Source: PALG01 sp964495885 (lineage in GTDB: Bacteria > Bacteroidota > Bacteroidia > Flavobacteriales > Flavobacteriaceae). Taken from it: a stretch of 12,786 bases of DNA. Positions 5,556-12,768 of the stretch are shown piece after piece; position 1 is the first letter of the stretch; the number at the start of each line of letters is the position of its first letter. The DNA lies in NCBI GenBank assembly GCA_964495885.1, contig CAZBWO010000030.1, positions 1 to 12,786 of the forward strand, written 5' to 3'. The notes beneath the pieces are model-generated. The model saw only the letters and a list, made by a program, of their open reading frames with translations. It was not told the DNA's origin and did no database searches. The translations under genes and the position numbers were made by a program.

Positions 5556-6596
5556 ATGAGACACTATTTAAACTTCTTCTTTATTCTACTTAGTTCTGTA
5601 GGAATCTCTCAAACTATTGACGTCATCACAAATTTAGATCATCCTCTTGGAATGATAATAAATGATAACTTTTTATACTATGGAGAATCTTTTGGAAACA
5701 AAATATCCAAATTTGATCTAAACGAACCGGGTAATGGTCCAGAATTAATTACTGATGAAGTTGATTACCCGATTGGACTTGCCATTAACGAAAATGAATT
5801 GTTTATTATGGAGAGGGATGTCAACAGAGTTGCAAAATTAATCTTGACAGATCCCAACCCCATGTTAGAGACAGTAATAGAAAATCTAGTGAATCCAGCC
5901 ACAGCCTATTTATATAATGATGAATTATACATTACAGGCGCAGAAATTGGTACAATTTCAAAGTTCGACATTAACAGTTCCAACCCAATTGTTGAAAATA
6001 TAATAGATGAATTATCAACACCTGCTGGAATGGTTATTATTAATGACATACTGTATTTCGCAGAACGAAGTGGCGAAAAAATTAGTAAAATAGATATTTC
6101 TACGCCTAACCCAATTTCTGTAACCGTCGTAGATGGTCTTGAAGGACCTTTTGGACTTACCCTGTACAATGGCGAATTATTTTTTAGTGAATTTGATGGT
6201 AACAGAGTATCAAAAATTGATATTTCAAATCCAAATCCAATCTTGGAGATCGTAGTGGAAGATGTTGTTCAACCTGCACAAATAACAATATTTAATGACG
6301 AATTATATATTGCAGAGTGGGGTGCTGGCAAAATATCAAAATTTAATTTAAATACGTTTAACTTATCTGAATGGGGTGCAAATGATTTCATAGTTTGGCC
6401 AAATCCTGTAAGGGATCAATTACGACTACCTAAATCCTTGGAAATATCGAAATTCTCAATATATAATAGTACTGGGCAACTAATTATGGGAGGTAAATTA
6501 GAACAAACAGATAAATCTATAGATGTCGAACCTTTGGTTAGTGGTATTTATTTTCTAATAGTCAATAAACAAATTGCAAAATTTAGTAAGAATTAA
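5556..6596 (+). CDS. Secreted six-bladed beta-propeller with T9SS C-terminal sorting domain
   Basis: The product is 346 aa, read from ATG 5556. An upstream in-frame TTG at 5538 adds MANINE before the signal peptide and is less likely. Residues 1-20 are a signal peptide (cleavage near GISQ). Six repeats of about 40-46 residues follow, each with a turn of the type xPxGx (HPLGM, YPIGL, NPATA, TPAGM, GPFGL, QPAQI), a (E)LYxxE strand and KISK(F/I)D. This fits an NHL/YWTD-like six-bladed propeller. Residues 281-346 are a type A T9SS sorting domain: WPNPVRDQLRL, FSIYNSTGQLI, IDVEPLVSGIYFLIVNKQ. The protein should cross the outer membrane by T9SS and be released or attached to the surface. Propellers of this kind bind ligands or glycans; no catalytic residues are evident. 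It ends the + strand block and is convergent with the next gene. Confidence 0.9.
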   Translation: MRHYLNFFFILLSSVGISQTIDVITNLDHPLGMIINDNFLYYGESFGNKISKFDLNEPGNGPELITDEVDYPIGLAINENELFIMERDVNRVAKLILTDPNPMLETVIENLVNPATAYLYNDELYITGAEIGTISKFDINSSNPIVENIIDELSTPAGMVIINDILYFAERSGEKISKIDISTPNPISVTVVDGLEGPFGLTLYNGELFFSEFDGNRVSKIDISNPNPILEIVVEDVVQPAQITIFNDELYIAEWGAGKISKFNLNTFNLSEWGANDFIVWPNPVRDQLRLPKSLEISKFSIYNSTGQLIMGGKLEQTDKSIDVEPLVSGIYFLIVNKQIAKFSKN

Positions 6597-6689
6597 AGTT
6601 TGCCTATAATGGCTCCCCTAGCCTCACAAAGATTACTTCTATTCAGCACAACTTACTCCTCTATCATCTTTGTATATGTTTTTACCAAA

Positions 6690-7610
6690 TCACTGTTTAA
6701 AATAGTTGGTTTTATAGCCTAGTCCGATACTCTTTTCCATAAGCAATACTTCGGGCTTATCTTTTCGTAGGCCCACTTGCCAGTCATTGTAAATTTCCCA
6801 TTCCGCATTTTCAAAAACAGGCGCTCCATAGGCGGCTATAAGCGCCTGTCTAATCCTATCTTCTTCGCCTTTTCCGGTTAAGATCCAAACCACGTTTAAT
6901 GTATTATTCCCGAAACGTGCTTCCAGTTTCCGTGGAAACCCTAAATACTCTACCCCAAAACAGTTTATCTGCAATTGGGCATTGGGATCGCTGCCATCTA
7001 ATTCTTCTGTATTGGTAAATGCACTGTGGGCTTCCAATACTGGTTTTATTTCATCAAGGGTAGCTCCCATTTTAATGAAGGGTGGTATTTGGGTCGCACC
7101 TATCTTATTTGTATTCTCCTTGTTTCCTGAATCGAGGTATGGATTCTCCCAAGTGAACAAATTTACATGCATGGCTTCGGGTGTTAATATCCAGGCAGCA
7201 TCTGCTGCTTTTTTCAGGAATAGGTTTTCAGCAACGTACACTTCATAATCAAGATAGGTTCTTGCGGTATCCTTACGATTCTGCGTTAAAACCTTGACGG
7301 CATTTCCCCTTGCCTCTATGTATTTGAGGGTGTCATCTGCAAAGGTGAATACCACTTTGTTAATGGTGCCATTTTGGGTGAGTAGCTGGGAACAGACCAA
7401 ATGGGTTTCCTTCTCCTTTGCCAGCGGAAAAGTTGGGGTCTCTATGGTAATGACATTCACACTTCCTGCCGTATGGGCTAACTTCTTGGTTACTGTTTGA
7501 ACGGACTGATTTAATTGGATGCCATTCAGAATAGATTCTACCTGTGCCGAAAGCCCTAATGGAAGGATAAGACAAAGTAGGATGAAAAGGCTTTTATAAT
7601 GTTGTATCAT
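6690..7610 (-). CDS. Exported protein with two-fold internal repeat, unknown function
   Basis: The product is 306 aa. Residues 1-23 are a signal peptide with cleavage after LSAQ. The mature protein appears to contain a duplicated module. Residues 28-102 (NGIQLNQSVQTVTKKL ... LVCSQLL ... INKVVFTFADDTLKYIEARG) resemble residues 178-248 (IKMGATLDEIKPVLEA ... QINCFGVEYL ... PRKLEARFGNNTLNVVWILTG). Each has a helix beginning G-x-x-L/Q and one Cys at a comparable place (C73, C217). The pattern of a short helix followed by four strands recalls the BamE/SmpA or beta-lactamase-inhibitor-like fold, but that is only an inference from the layout. No enzyme motif is visible. It is divergent from the CPBP protease with a 159-base shared spacer and convergent with the propeller gene. 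ATG 7610 gives a full signal peptide. Confidence 0.85.
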   Translation of the reverse strand: MIQHYKSLFILLCLILPLGLSAQVESILNGIQLNQSVQTVTKKLAHTAGSVNVITIETPTFPLAKEKETHLVCSQLLTQNGTINKVVFTFADDTLKYIEARGNAVKVLTQNRKDTARTYLDYEVYVAENLFLKKAADAAWILTPEAMHVNLFTWENPYLDSGNKENTNKIGATQIPPFIKMGATLDEIKPVLEAHSAFTNTEELDGSDPNAQLQINCFGVEYLGFPRKLEARFGNNTLNVVWILTGKGEEDRIRQALIAAYGAPVFENAEWEIYNDWQVGLRKDKPEVLLMEKSIGLGYKTNYFKQ

Positions 7611-7769
7611 TTTTTTGGTTGTTTATCTATTAAAGGATGCGGTACTTCATTAATTGTTACATCTACAGTTACTTTACCCGCAAGAAATAAAAAAGTGCAA
7701 TCGCTTTACGTTATGTAACAAACCTTCTCCCCTTTCGTCTTCCTAGCATAAACCAACCAACCCAACCAA
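7611..7769. other. Divergent intergenic region
   Basis: This 159-base spacer must hold the promoters of both the minus-strand gene ending at 7610 and the + strand protease at 7770. I see no box on either strand that matches TAnnTTTG well; CAAACCTT (7719-7726) read on the minus strand is one base off. The last 20 bases before the protease start are a run of CCAAC/CCAACC units and no ribosome binding site is apparent. Confidence 0.4.
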
Positions 7770-8624
7770 ATGCGTACAAAAACATCTGAGCGAAAGGAAA
7801 CTTGGAAAACCATCTTTCTGTTCCTTGCCCTTGTCATTGTCCTTACCTCTCCCTTTCATTATGCCATTGTACATCTATACCCTTCCAGAATATATGTGGG
7901 TGCGATTATGTGGTGTCCTGCAATTGCTGCAATCATTACCTTAAAAATAAGAGGACGAAGCATTTCGTCCCTACCCTGGAAATGGGGAAATTGGAAATAT
8001 ATACGCTTGTCTTATTTCGTTACAGCGTTGTATGTGATTATTACCTATCTGCTCATTTGGGCTTTCGGACTTGGAAGTATCGCCAATGGCGAGACCATTA
8101 CCCATTGGGGGGAAGAACTTGGTTTGATAGGGATTGGCACCCTACCTCCAGCGGTCATCGCCATCCTAGGGGTTATCCTGTTGGGAACGGTGGGTGTGGT
8201 TAGGGCCATGGCCACTACCCTTGGGGAAGAAATTGGGTGGAGAGGCTTTTTTATCTATGAATTGAGGAAGGTACTTTCCTTTACCGGGGTATCTGTTTTT
8301 AGCGGACTTATCTGGGCTGCATGGCATTGGCCGCTGCTGGTATATTATAGCAGCAATGTGCTTTTGGAATTTATCACCTTCTTTACGGTCATTATTTCGA
8401 TATCCTTTATCATGACCTACTACGCTTTTAAAGCGAAAAGCCTATGGCCCGCTGTACTGTTTCACGCCGTGAGTAATGTGTATATTCAAAAAATCCTACC
8501 GGAATTAACCATTGTGCAAGAGGGTTCTGAACATTGGCATGGTGAGAATGGGATCCTATTTGCCATGGTTACCTGTGCCTTTGGATTGTACTTTTGGAGA
8601 AAAGCGATTATGGAAAAGCTGTAG
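7770..8624 (+). CDS. CPBP family intramembrane glutamic protease (CAAX/Rce1-like)
   Basis: The product is 284 aa with about eight hydrophobic segments. All conserved motifs of the ABI/CPBP family are present. The first is E153-E154-xxx-R158 in GEEIGWRGFF, followed by H186 in WAAWHWP and then H232-xxx-N236 in FHAVSN. These residues form the intramembrane active site in Rce1-type glutamic endopeptidases, so the protein is probably active. Bacterial members are linked to bacteriocin self-immunity, processing of small membrane peptides, or unknown targets. No prenylation or bacteriocin gene is nearby, so the substrate is unknown. The gene seems to be a single unit: the next gene begins 160 bases later behind its own promoter-like box. 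Confidence 0.92.
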   Translation: MRTKTSERKETWKTIFLFLALVIVLTSPFHYAIVHLYPSRIYVGAIMWCPAIAAIITLKIRGRSISSLPWKWGNWKYIRLSYFVTALYVIITYLLIWAFGLGSIANGETITHWGEELGLIGIGTLPPAVIAILGVILLGTVGVVRAMATTLGEEIGWRGFFIYELRKVLSFTGVSVFSGLIWAAWHWPLLVYYSSNVLLEFITFFTVIISISFIMTYYAFKAKSLWPAVLFHAVSNVYIQKILPELTIVQEGSEHWHGENGILFAMVTCAFGLYFWRKAIMEKL

Positions 8625-8682
8625 TGCTGAACGATGGGTATCCCTTAAGTTTAGAAAAGGTGGCTTATTGAATTTCTTTTCC

Positions 8683-8690
8683 TACATTTG
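8683..8690 (+). promoter_or_regulatory. Putative -7 box (TACATTTG) of the hydrolase operon
   Basis: TACATTTG is an exact match to the Bacteroidota -7 consensus TAnnTTTG. TTG at 8668-8670 is closer than the usual -33 spacing, so the -33 element is unclear. The box is 96 bases before the first start codon of the three-gene unit 8786-11283. Confidence 0.5.
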
Positions 8691-8785
8691 AGCAAACAAG
8701 CAAAAACGGAAATAACCAAACCCTTGTGTTCTTAGTATGAACAGGGAGCCAGATCTTTAATCTCCAACACTACAAACCATCATTT

Positions 8786-10057
8786 ATGTTGTATCTCAAC
8801 AAAATTAAAAGGCAGCTTACATTCATTATGCCTGTTTTGTTCATTTTCACTTGTGTGACTTCCTTTTATGCACAAGAGGCAAAAGGGAACCCCTATTTGC
8901 TACAAGTGGGCGTGAAGGATCGTATTTATTCTTCGGTACTCAATGAAAATAGAACTTTATACATACAATTCCCTGCAGATTATCACCCAGAAAAAGGTAC
9001 CAAATATCCGGTGGCCTATCTTTTGGACGGGGAAGTTTTTCTCCCCACGCTTGCTGAAGTACAAAGGTATTACAGTGGTGGTTTTACACCTGAAATGATT
9101 CTTGTGGGTATTTCCAACGAAACCCATAGAACACGTGATTTGACGATTTCAAAAATTACTGAAAAATATGGGATGCCCTTTACTGAAGAAACCGGAGGGG
9201 CAGGCAACTTTCAGCTTTTTATGGAGAAAGAATTGATTCCCTACATTGAAAGCAACTATCCTGTGACTGGGTATAGATCCTTAATTGGGCACTCCTATGG
9301 CGGTTTATTCACTGTATACACCCTATTGACGCGCCCCGATTTATTTGCCAATTACCTAGCCATTGATCCCAGCTTAGATTGGAATAATCAAGAGATCCTA
9401 ACCATTGCCGAAAGCAAACTCTCAATGCAAGACTTTTCAAGCAAATCGTTGTTTGTATCCTTAAGTGGGCAATTGCATATGCAAGATACTTCAATCACCC
9501 TTGAGAATGTGATGGAAGACGCTTCAGACTTCACCCTATTTGCCCGTTCTAATATTATGTTTAGGGATCTGATGCACACCAAAGGGCAAAGCGGCTTACA
9601 ATTTAACTGGAAGCATTACCCCAAAGACCTGCATGGTACGGTGGTATTTCCTTCCTTGATGGATGGATTGATTTCCATATTTGAATGGTACCAAATGGAA
9701 AATACAGACAAGATTAATTCTTTTGATACCCCAAAAAATGAGTTATATGCGATCGTAAAATACCGGGAAGAGAAACTTAAATCACATTTTGGGTATCAAG
9801 AACCTCCGTACCCAGAAGAACTGCTGAATATGTCTGGGTATATGAACATGGACATGGAACAACTTGAAAAAGCAAAAATGTATTTTGAATTTGCCATCGC
9901 CTATTATCCCCAAAGCGCCAATGCCTATGATTCAATGGCAGACTATTATGAAGCACAAGGCGATGTGCCTAATGCGATTAAATATGTGCAAAAAGCAGCT
10001 GATTTAAGCGACAATGACTATTATAAAAATAGGTTGGAAGCATTAAAAAACAAATAG
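8786..10057 (+). CDS. Secreted alpha/beta-hydrolase (esterase, IroE/YbbA-like) with C-terminal TPR
   Basis: The product is 423 aa. Residues 1-29 form a signal peptide (cleavage near SFYAQ). Residues about 30-305 are an esterase of the putative-esterase/enterochelin-esterase fold: TKYPVAYLLDGEVF at the start of the core, the nucleophile elbow G168-H-S170-Y-G-G, and the likely catalytic His283 in KDLHG. The acid residue lies between them but cannot be fixed by eye. Residues about 335-420 add a helical tail with one clear TPR pair (LEKAKMYFEFAIAYYPQSAN, then AYDSMADYYEAQGDVPNAIK). This hydrolase-plus-TPR layout is frequent in Bacteroidota. Substrates may be siderophore-type or other esters, but none can be assigned, and no siderophore genes are adjacent. 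It is the first gene of a tight operon: the next start is 28 bases after the stop. Confidence 0.9.
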   Translation: MLYLNKIKRQLTFIMPVLFIFTCVTSFYAQEAKGNPYLLQVGVKDRIYSSVLNENRTLYIQFPADYHPEKGTKYPVAYLLDGEVFLPTLAEVQRYYSGGFTPEMILVGISNETHRTRDLTISKITEKYGMPFTEETGGAGNFQLFMEKELIPYIESNYPVTGYRSLIGHSYGGLFTVYTLLTRPDLFANYLAIDPSLDWNNQEILTIAESKLSMQDFSSKSLFVSLSGQLHMQDTSITLENVMEDASDFTLFARSNIMFRDLMHTKGQSGLQFNWKHYPKDLHGTVVFPSLMDGLISIFEWYQMENTDKINSFDTPKNELYAIVKYREEKLKSHFGYQEPPYPEELLNMSGYMNMDMEQLEKAKMYFEFAIAYYPQSANAYDSMADYYEAQGDVPNAIKYVQKAADLSDNDYYKNRLEALKNK

Positions 10058-10085
10058 ATGCTAACTATACTATCACATTGAACCC

Positions 10086-10676
10086 ATGCCTGTAAAAAGA
10101 AACGTTGGAATCCTACTTTTTGACGACGCCGAAGTCCTAGACTTTGCCGGGCCCTTTGAAGTGTTTTCGGTGACTTCAGAGTTAAACAATCATACTTTAT
10201 TTAATGTATTTACGGTTGCAGAACGGCTTGAACCCGTCTTGGCGGTGAATGGCCTTTCCGTGAATCCAACCTATGATTTTACCCACTGCCCCCCTATTGA
10301 TTTATTGATCATCCCTGGTGGTTTTGGAACCCGGAAACAGTTGCAAAATAAAGCATTACTGCAATGGATCCATCAAACCCACCTTACCACAACTTATACC
10401 TTGAGCATTTGTTCTGGTTCAACACTTTTGGGAGCTTTGGGGTTATTAGACCATCAACCCTACTGTACCCATCACGAAGTATATGAACGTATGGCCAAAA
10501 TTGTACCTTCTGGAAAGCCCCAAAAGGACAAAAGGTATGTTGGTTTTGATAAAATTTATACCTCTGGGGGTATTTCGGCAGGGATTGACCTTTCCTTCCA
10601 TATCGTGGAACTACTACATGGAAAACAAATTGCCGAGCAAACGGCCCAGTATATGGAATATAATAGAACAGCATAA
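10086..10676 (+). CDS. DJ-1/PfpI family protein, isonitrile hydratase-like
   Basis: The product is 196 aa with no signal peptide, so cytosolic. It is a single GATase1/DJ-1 domain: NVGILLFDDAEVLDFAGPFEVF at the N-terminus, LLIIPGGFGTR in the middle, the nucleophile elbow S-I-C109-S-G-S, then CTHHEVYERM and TSGGISAGIDLSFHIVELLHG. Asp19 and Cys109 sit where isonitrile hydratase (InhA) of Pseudomonas has its catalytic Asp and Cys; the Thr that follows the Cys there is Ser110 here. It lacks the AraC-type DNA-binding tail of GlxA/FtrA regulators, which share this N-terminal domain. The real substrate is unknown; isonitrile hydration is one possibility and a stress-related role is another. It is the second gene of the operon. 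Confidence 0.9.
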   Translation: MPVKRNVGILLFDDAEVLDFAGPFEVFSVTSELNNHTLFNVFTVAERLEPVLAVNGLSVNPTYDFTHCPPIDLLIIPGGFGTRKQLQNKALLQWIHQTHLTTTYTLSICSGSTLLGALGLLDHQPYCTHHEVYERMAKIVPSGKPQKDKRYVGFDKIYTSGGISAGIDLSFHIVELLHGKQIAEQTAQYMEYNRTA

Positions 10677-10710
10677 ATTGAAGCTTGGGCCACTTCCAAA
10701 TAATTCAACA

Positions 10711-11283
10711 ATGAATAGAACCCTCCTACTTCTGCTTTTTAGTTCTTTGCTATTCGCGGCTTGCAAGGACACCGAAAAAAGCCTAACCCCGCTTGACATT
10801 GCCAATGCCTATTACGAAGCATTAAGCAATTCCAACGGGGAAGCCCTTAAACCGCTATTGAGTGATACGCTATATACCAAAGAACTGGATTATGATTATG
10901 AAGAAACATTTTCCAAAAAGCAGTATTTGGAAAATTGGCTGAAATGGGATGCTATTTTTGACCCTACCTATGAGGTATTGGAAATCAAAGAGGAAAACCA
11001 ACAGGTAAAGGCTACTATTTCAAAAATAGATAAGAGGATTGAAGTGCTTCATGAAACCCCTACTGTTTGGAAGGAGACCCTTGAATTTGAAAACCACAAA
11101 ATAGCCCGTATCTATCGGCAGAATGTGACCTTTAATGATAGCCTTTGGGAAAAAAATAGAAATGAGCTTTTACAATGGGTAGATGAATACCATCCAGAGT
11201 TAAACGGATTCATCTATGACCAAACAGAAGCAGGCGGATTAAACTACCTAAAAGCCCTAGAGCTATATAAAAACAAGAAATAG
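10711..11283 (+). CDS. NTF2-like lipoprotein, third gene of the hydrolase operon
   Basis: The product is 190 aa, read from ATG 10711. The frame is open upstream to 10483, but that stretch overlaps the DJ-1 gene in another frame and would place the signal peptide inside the protein. Residues 1-17 are a lipoprotein signal with lipobox LFAAC (Cys18). Lys-Asp after the Cys is compatible with a Bacteroidota surface-export signal. The mature part has an NTF2-like look: LTPLDIANAYYEALSNSNGE then LLSDTL, a helix KKQYLENWLKWD, and strands YEVLEIKEENQQVKATISKI and WKETLEFENHKIARIYRQN. The C-terminal 45 residues (WEKNRNELLQWVDEYHPELN...) are an added helical part. The ligand and function are unknown. 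The gene follows the DJ-1 gene by 34 bases, so the three products are probably co-expressed. Confidence 0.86.
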   Translation: MNRTLLLLLFSSLLFAACKDTEKSLTPLDIANAYYEALSNSNGEALKPLLSDTLYTKELDYDYEETFSKKQYLENWLKWDAIFDPTYEVLEIKEENQQVKATISKIDKRIEVLHETPTVWKETLEFENHKIARIYRQNVTFNDSLWEKNRNELLQWVDEYHPELNGFIYDQTEAGGLNYLKALELYKNKK

Positions 11284-11303
11284 TTTCCTATATATCCCTA
11301 CAT

Positions 11304-11338
11304 CTAGTTTTAAAACCAAGCAACTTCTAAAAAACTAG
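11304..11338. repeat. AT-rich inverted repeat after the hydrolase operon
   Basis: CTAGTTTT (11304-11311) and AAAACTAG (11331-11338) are perfect eight-base inverted repeats around a 19-base loop, 20 bases after the last operon gene. It is AT-rich and lacks a following T-tract, so it is at best a weak terminator or a protein site. Confidence 0.3.
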
Positions 11339-11366
11339 CTTATGACCAACTCAACCAAAAAAGTAG

Positions 11367-11391
11367 TATCTTTAAGGAAGCGGACCTTAAA
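11367..11391 (+). promoter_or_regulatory. -7 box (TATCTTTA) overlapped by an inverted repeat
   Basis: TATCTTTA (11367-11374) is a good Bacteroidota -7 box for the gene at 11401. TTTAAGG (11371-11377), AAGCGGA, CCTTAAA (11385-11391) is a perfect seven-base inverted repeat that begins inside the box and runs over the expected transcription start. It could be an operator or a hairpin at the very 5' end of the mRNA. Confidence 0.45.
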
Positions 11392-11400
11392 AGTATAGCT

Positions 11401-11625
11401 ATGGAAAACATTTGGATTGTCATCATTAGTATCGCTATTTTTTCCCTATTTGTTTTTCTTTTTTGGAGAGTTACCAGTGGTAAAGCCAAAAAGGAATACG
11501 GCACTAAAATGTGGAAACATTGGCCTACGCGGTTGTCCTATTGGCAGGCTGCCATCCTTTACAGCACCGGTTTTACCATTGCTACCCTCTTTCTTCTTAA
11601 ATGGGTAAACGTGTTACCGGTATAG
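11401..11625 (+). CDS. Small two-helix membrane protein, unknown function
   Basis: The product is 74 aa. Residues 4-23 are a first transmembrane helix, followed by a short basic, soluble stretch with many Lys and aromatic residues (SGKAKKEYGTKMWKHWPTRL). A second helix covers about residues 49-68. I know no family for it. It has its own -7 box and a leader hairpin, which argues that it is a real gene rather than a chance frame; a second frame of similar length overlapping it (from 11417) is compositionally odd and is rejected. The small size and two-helix form would suit a regulatory or accessory membrane peptide. Confidence 0.7.
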   Translation: MENIWIVIISIAIFSLFVFLFWRVTSGKAKKEYGTKMWKHWPTRLSYWQAAILYSTGFTIATLFLLKWVNVLPV

Positions 11626-11722
11626 ACCTGTTGGGAAAAGCATTCCTAGAAAAATTTTGATAGAATAAGCAACCCATTTTGTACTGTCACTGGTAATTTA
11701 TATCCCATATACAACCAAAGTT

Positions 11723-11751
11723 TACAACTATAAAAGTTGTACCTTTAGGTA
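11723..11751 (+). promoter_or_regulatory. -7 box (TACCTTTA) with two overlapping inverted repeats
   Basis: TACCTTTA (11740-11747) precedes the permease gene by 30 bases. Two symmetrical elements meet on it: TACAACT-ATAAA-AGTTGTA (11723-11741) and TACCT-TT-AGGTA (11740-11751). A protein bound at either would cover the promoter. This may be the regulatory site of the permease gene. Confidence 0.45.
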
Positions 11752-11777
11752 ACAAAAGGATTTCATTTAGCAGGTAA

Positions 11778-12509
11778 ATGAAAGATATCAATTACATATT
11801 TATACTATTGGCCTTGCTTGCCGAAATCATTGGTACTATAGGTGGATTTGGCTCTTCGGTTTTCTTTGTTCCCTTAGGGAATTTTTATTTTGATTTCTAT
11901 TCGGTATTGGGGTTGACTGCTATTTTTCATCTTTCCAGTAACCTTAGTAAAATATTCTTATTCAAGAAAGGACTCAACAAACGGTTACTTCTCACCATTG
12001 GGATACCATCTGTTATTTTTGTCATTCTAGGCGGGTATCTCTCTAAATTGCTTATCACCTATTATTTGGAAATAACACTAGGGGTATTCTTAGTAGGACT
12101 TAGTTTGTTCTTTCTTATTAAAAAGAATTTTTTCATTGCAGCAGATACCAAAAATGCGATTGTAGGTGGTTCCCTTTCTGGGTTTTCTGCAGGCTTATTA
12201 GGAACGGGAGGGGCTATCCGTGGGCTTACCATGGCTGCATTTAATTTAGAGAAAAGTGTATTTATAGCGACTTCGGCTTTTATTGATTTCCTAATTGATT
12301 TCTCCAGAACTTTTGTGTATTACCAAAATGGATATATCCATGCACACGATTTAAAATATGTTCCTTTTTTATTTGTAATTGGAATCGTGGGCACTTATAT
12401 AGGAAAGAAAATACTAGCATTCATTCCGCAATCAAGATTTCGAAGGTTATCCTTATTATTGATTTTATTCATTGGAATTGCAACCTTGGTTCAATTATTT
12501 CTAAGATAA
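11778..12509 (+). CDS. TauE/SafE family permease (putative anion/sulfonate exporter)
   Basis: The product is 243 aa with about eight transmembrane segments in two related halves. Each half carries the family's glycine-rich helix-turn: IGTIGGFGSSVFFVP at residues 18-32 and LSGFSAGLLGTGGAIRG at about 133-149. The duplicated layout and length match TauE/SafE (DUF81) permeases, which are proposed to export sulfite, sulfoacetate or related organic anions; the family has very varied substrates and none can be assigned here. No sulfur-metabolism gene is nearby. ATG 11778 gives a normal first helix, and a promoter with overlapping inverted repeats is close upstream. Confidence 0.9.
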   Translation: MKDINYIFILLALLAEIIGTIGGFGSSVFFVPLGNFYFDFYSVLGLTAIFHLSSNLSKIFLFKKGLNKRLLLTIGIPSVIFVILGGYLSKLLITYYLEITLGVFLVGLSLFFLIKKNFFIAADTKNAIVGGSLSGFSAGLLGTGGAIRGLTMAAFNLEKSVFIATSAFIDFLIDFSRTFVYYQNGYIHAHDLKYVPFLFVIGIVGTYIGKKILAFIPQSRFRRLSLLLILFIGIATLVQLFLR

Positions 12510-12737
12510 GAACCAATAGGTATGCTGAAGGTAGAAAACAACCTACTGCTATCTTTTCAAATGAATGACGCATATACTTCCCATTGCCTTTATCATGTAC
12601 TTCATTCTGCTTTAGTTTAAATAGCTTACTGCCTCTCTATCTTTGGTTGACATACGGAAGCCAACATGTACCTAACGGAAAGATTTAGATGAAATATCAA
12701 GCAATCTGTAAAATGGAAAATGACAGGTATTAAAAAA
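12510..12737. other. Noncoding stretch after the permease gene
   Basis: I see no credible protein gene on either strand in these 228 bases; the longest + strand frame from an ATG is 19 codons. Apart from the promoter-like box at 12638-12645 it holds no recognisable element. Confidence 0.5.
12638..12645 (+). promoter_or_regulatory. Putative orphan -7 box (TATCTTTG)
   Basis: TATCTTTG is an exact TAnnTTTG match in a stretch without ORFs. TTTAG at 12611-12615 could be a poor -33 element. A strong terminator starts about 93 bases downstream. Confidence 0.35.
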
Positions 12738-12768
12738 CCCCCTCCGAAAAGGAGGGGGTTTTTGTTTA
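12652..12768 (+). ncRNA. Candidate small RNA between orphan promoter and terminator
   Basis: From the expected start just after the -7 box at 12638-12645 to the end of the terminator T-tract is about 115 bases. No ORF longer than nine codons fits this span on the + strand. The arrangement of promoter, short noncoding stretch and strong terminator is typical of a trans-acting small RNA. It does not match any RNA family I can recognise, and the terminator may instead belong to a convergent gene beyond the window. Confidence 0.22.
12732..12768. terminator. Strong bidirectional intrinsic terminator
   Basis: CCCCCTCC (12738-12745), loop GAAAA, GGAGGGGG (12751-12758) forms a perfect eight-base-pair G+C stem. 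It is flanked by six A on the left and TTTTTGTTT on the right, so a U-tract follows the stem on either strand. It would end + strand transcripts from the permease or the candidate small RNA, and also a minus-strand gene entering from the right. Confidence 0.92.

Noticed and set aside
6626..6673. ACAAAGAT...ATCTTTGT inverted repeat between convergent genes
   Set aside because: The eight-base stem has a 32-base loop, low G+C and no T-tract, so it is too weak to call a terminator.
7802..8203. 133-codon + strand frame inside the CPBP protease gene
   Set aside because: It lies in another frame within a gene that has a full family motif set, and its translation is rich in His, Cys and Trp with no domain sense.
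10483..10710. 76-codon upstream extension of the NTF2-like lipoprotein
   Set aside because: It overlaps the DJ-1 gene in a different frame, and the lipoprotein signal peptide begins only at 10711.
11633..11658. GGGAA...TTCCT as terminator of the small membrane protein gene
   Set aside because: The stem is only four to five bases and the following sequence is not a clear T-tract.
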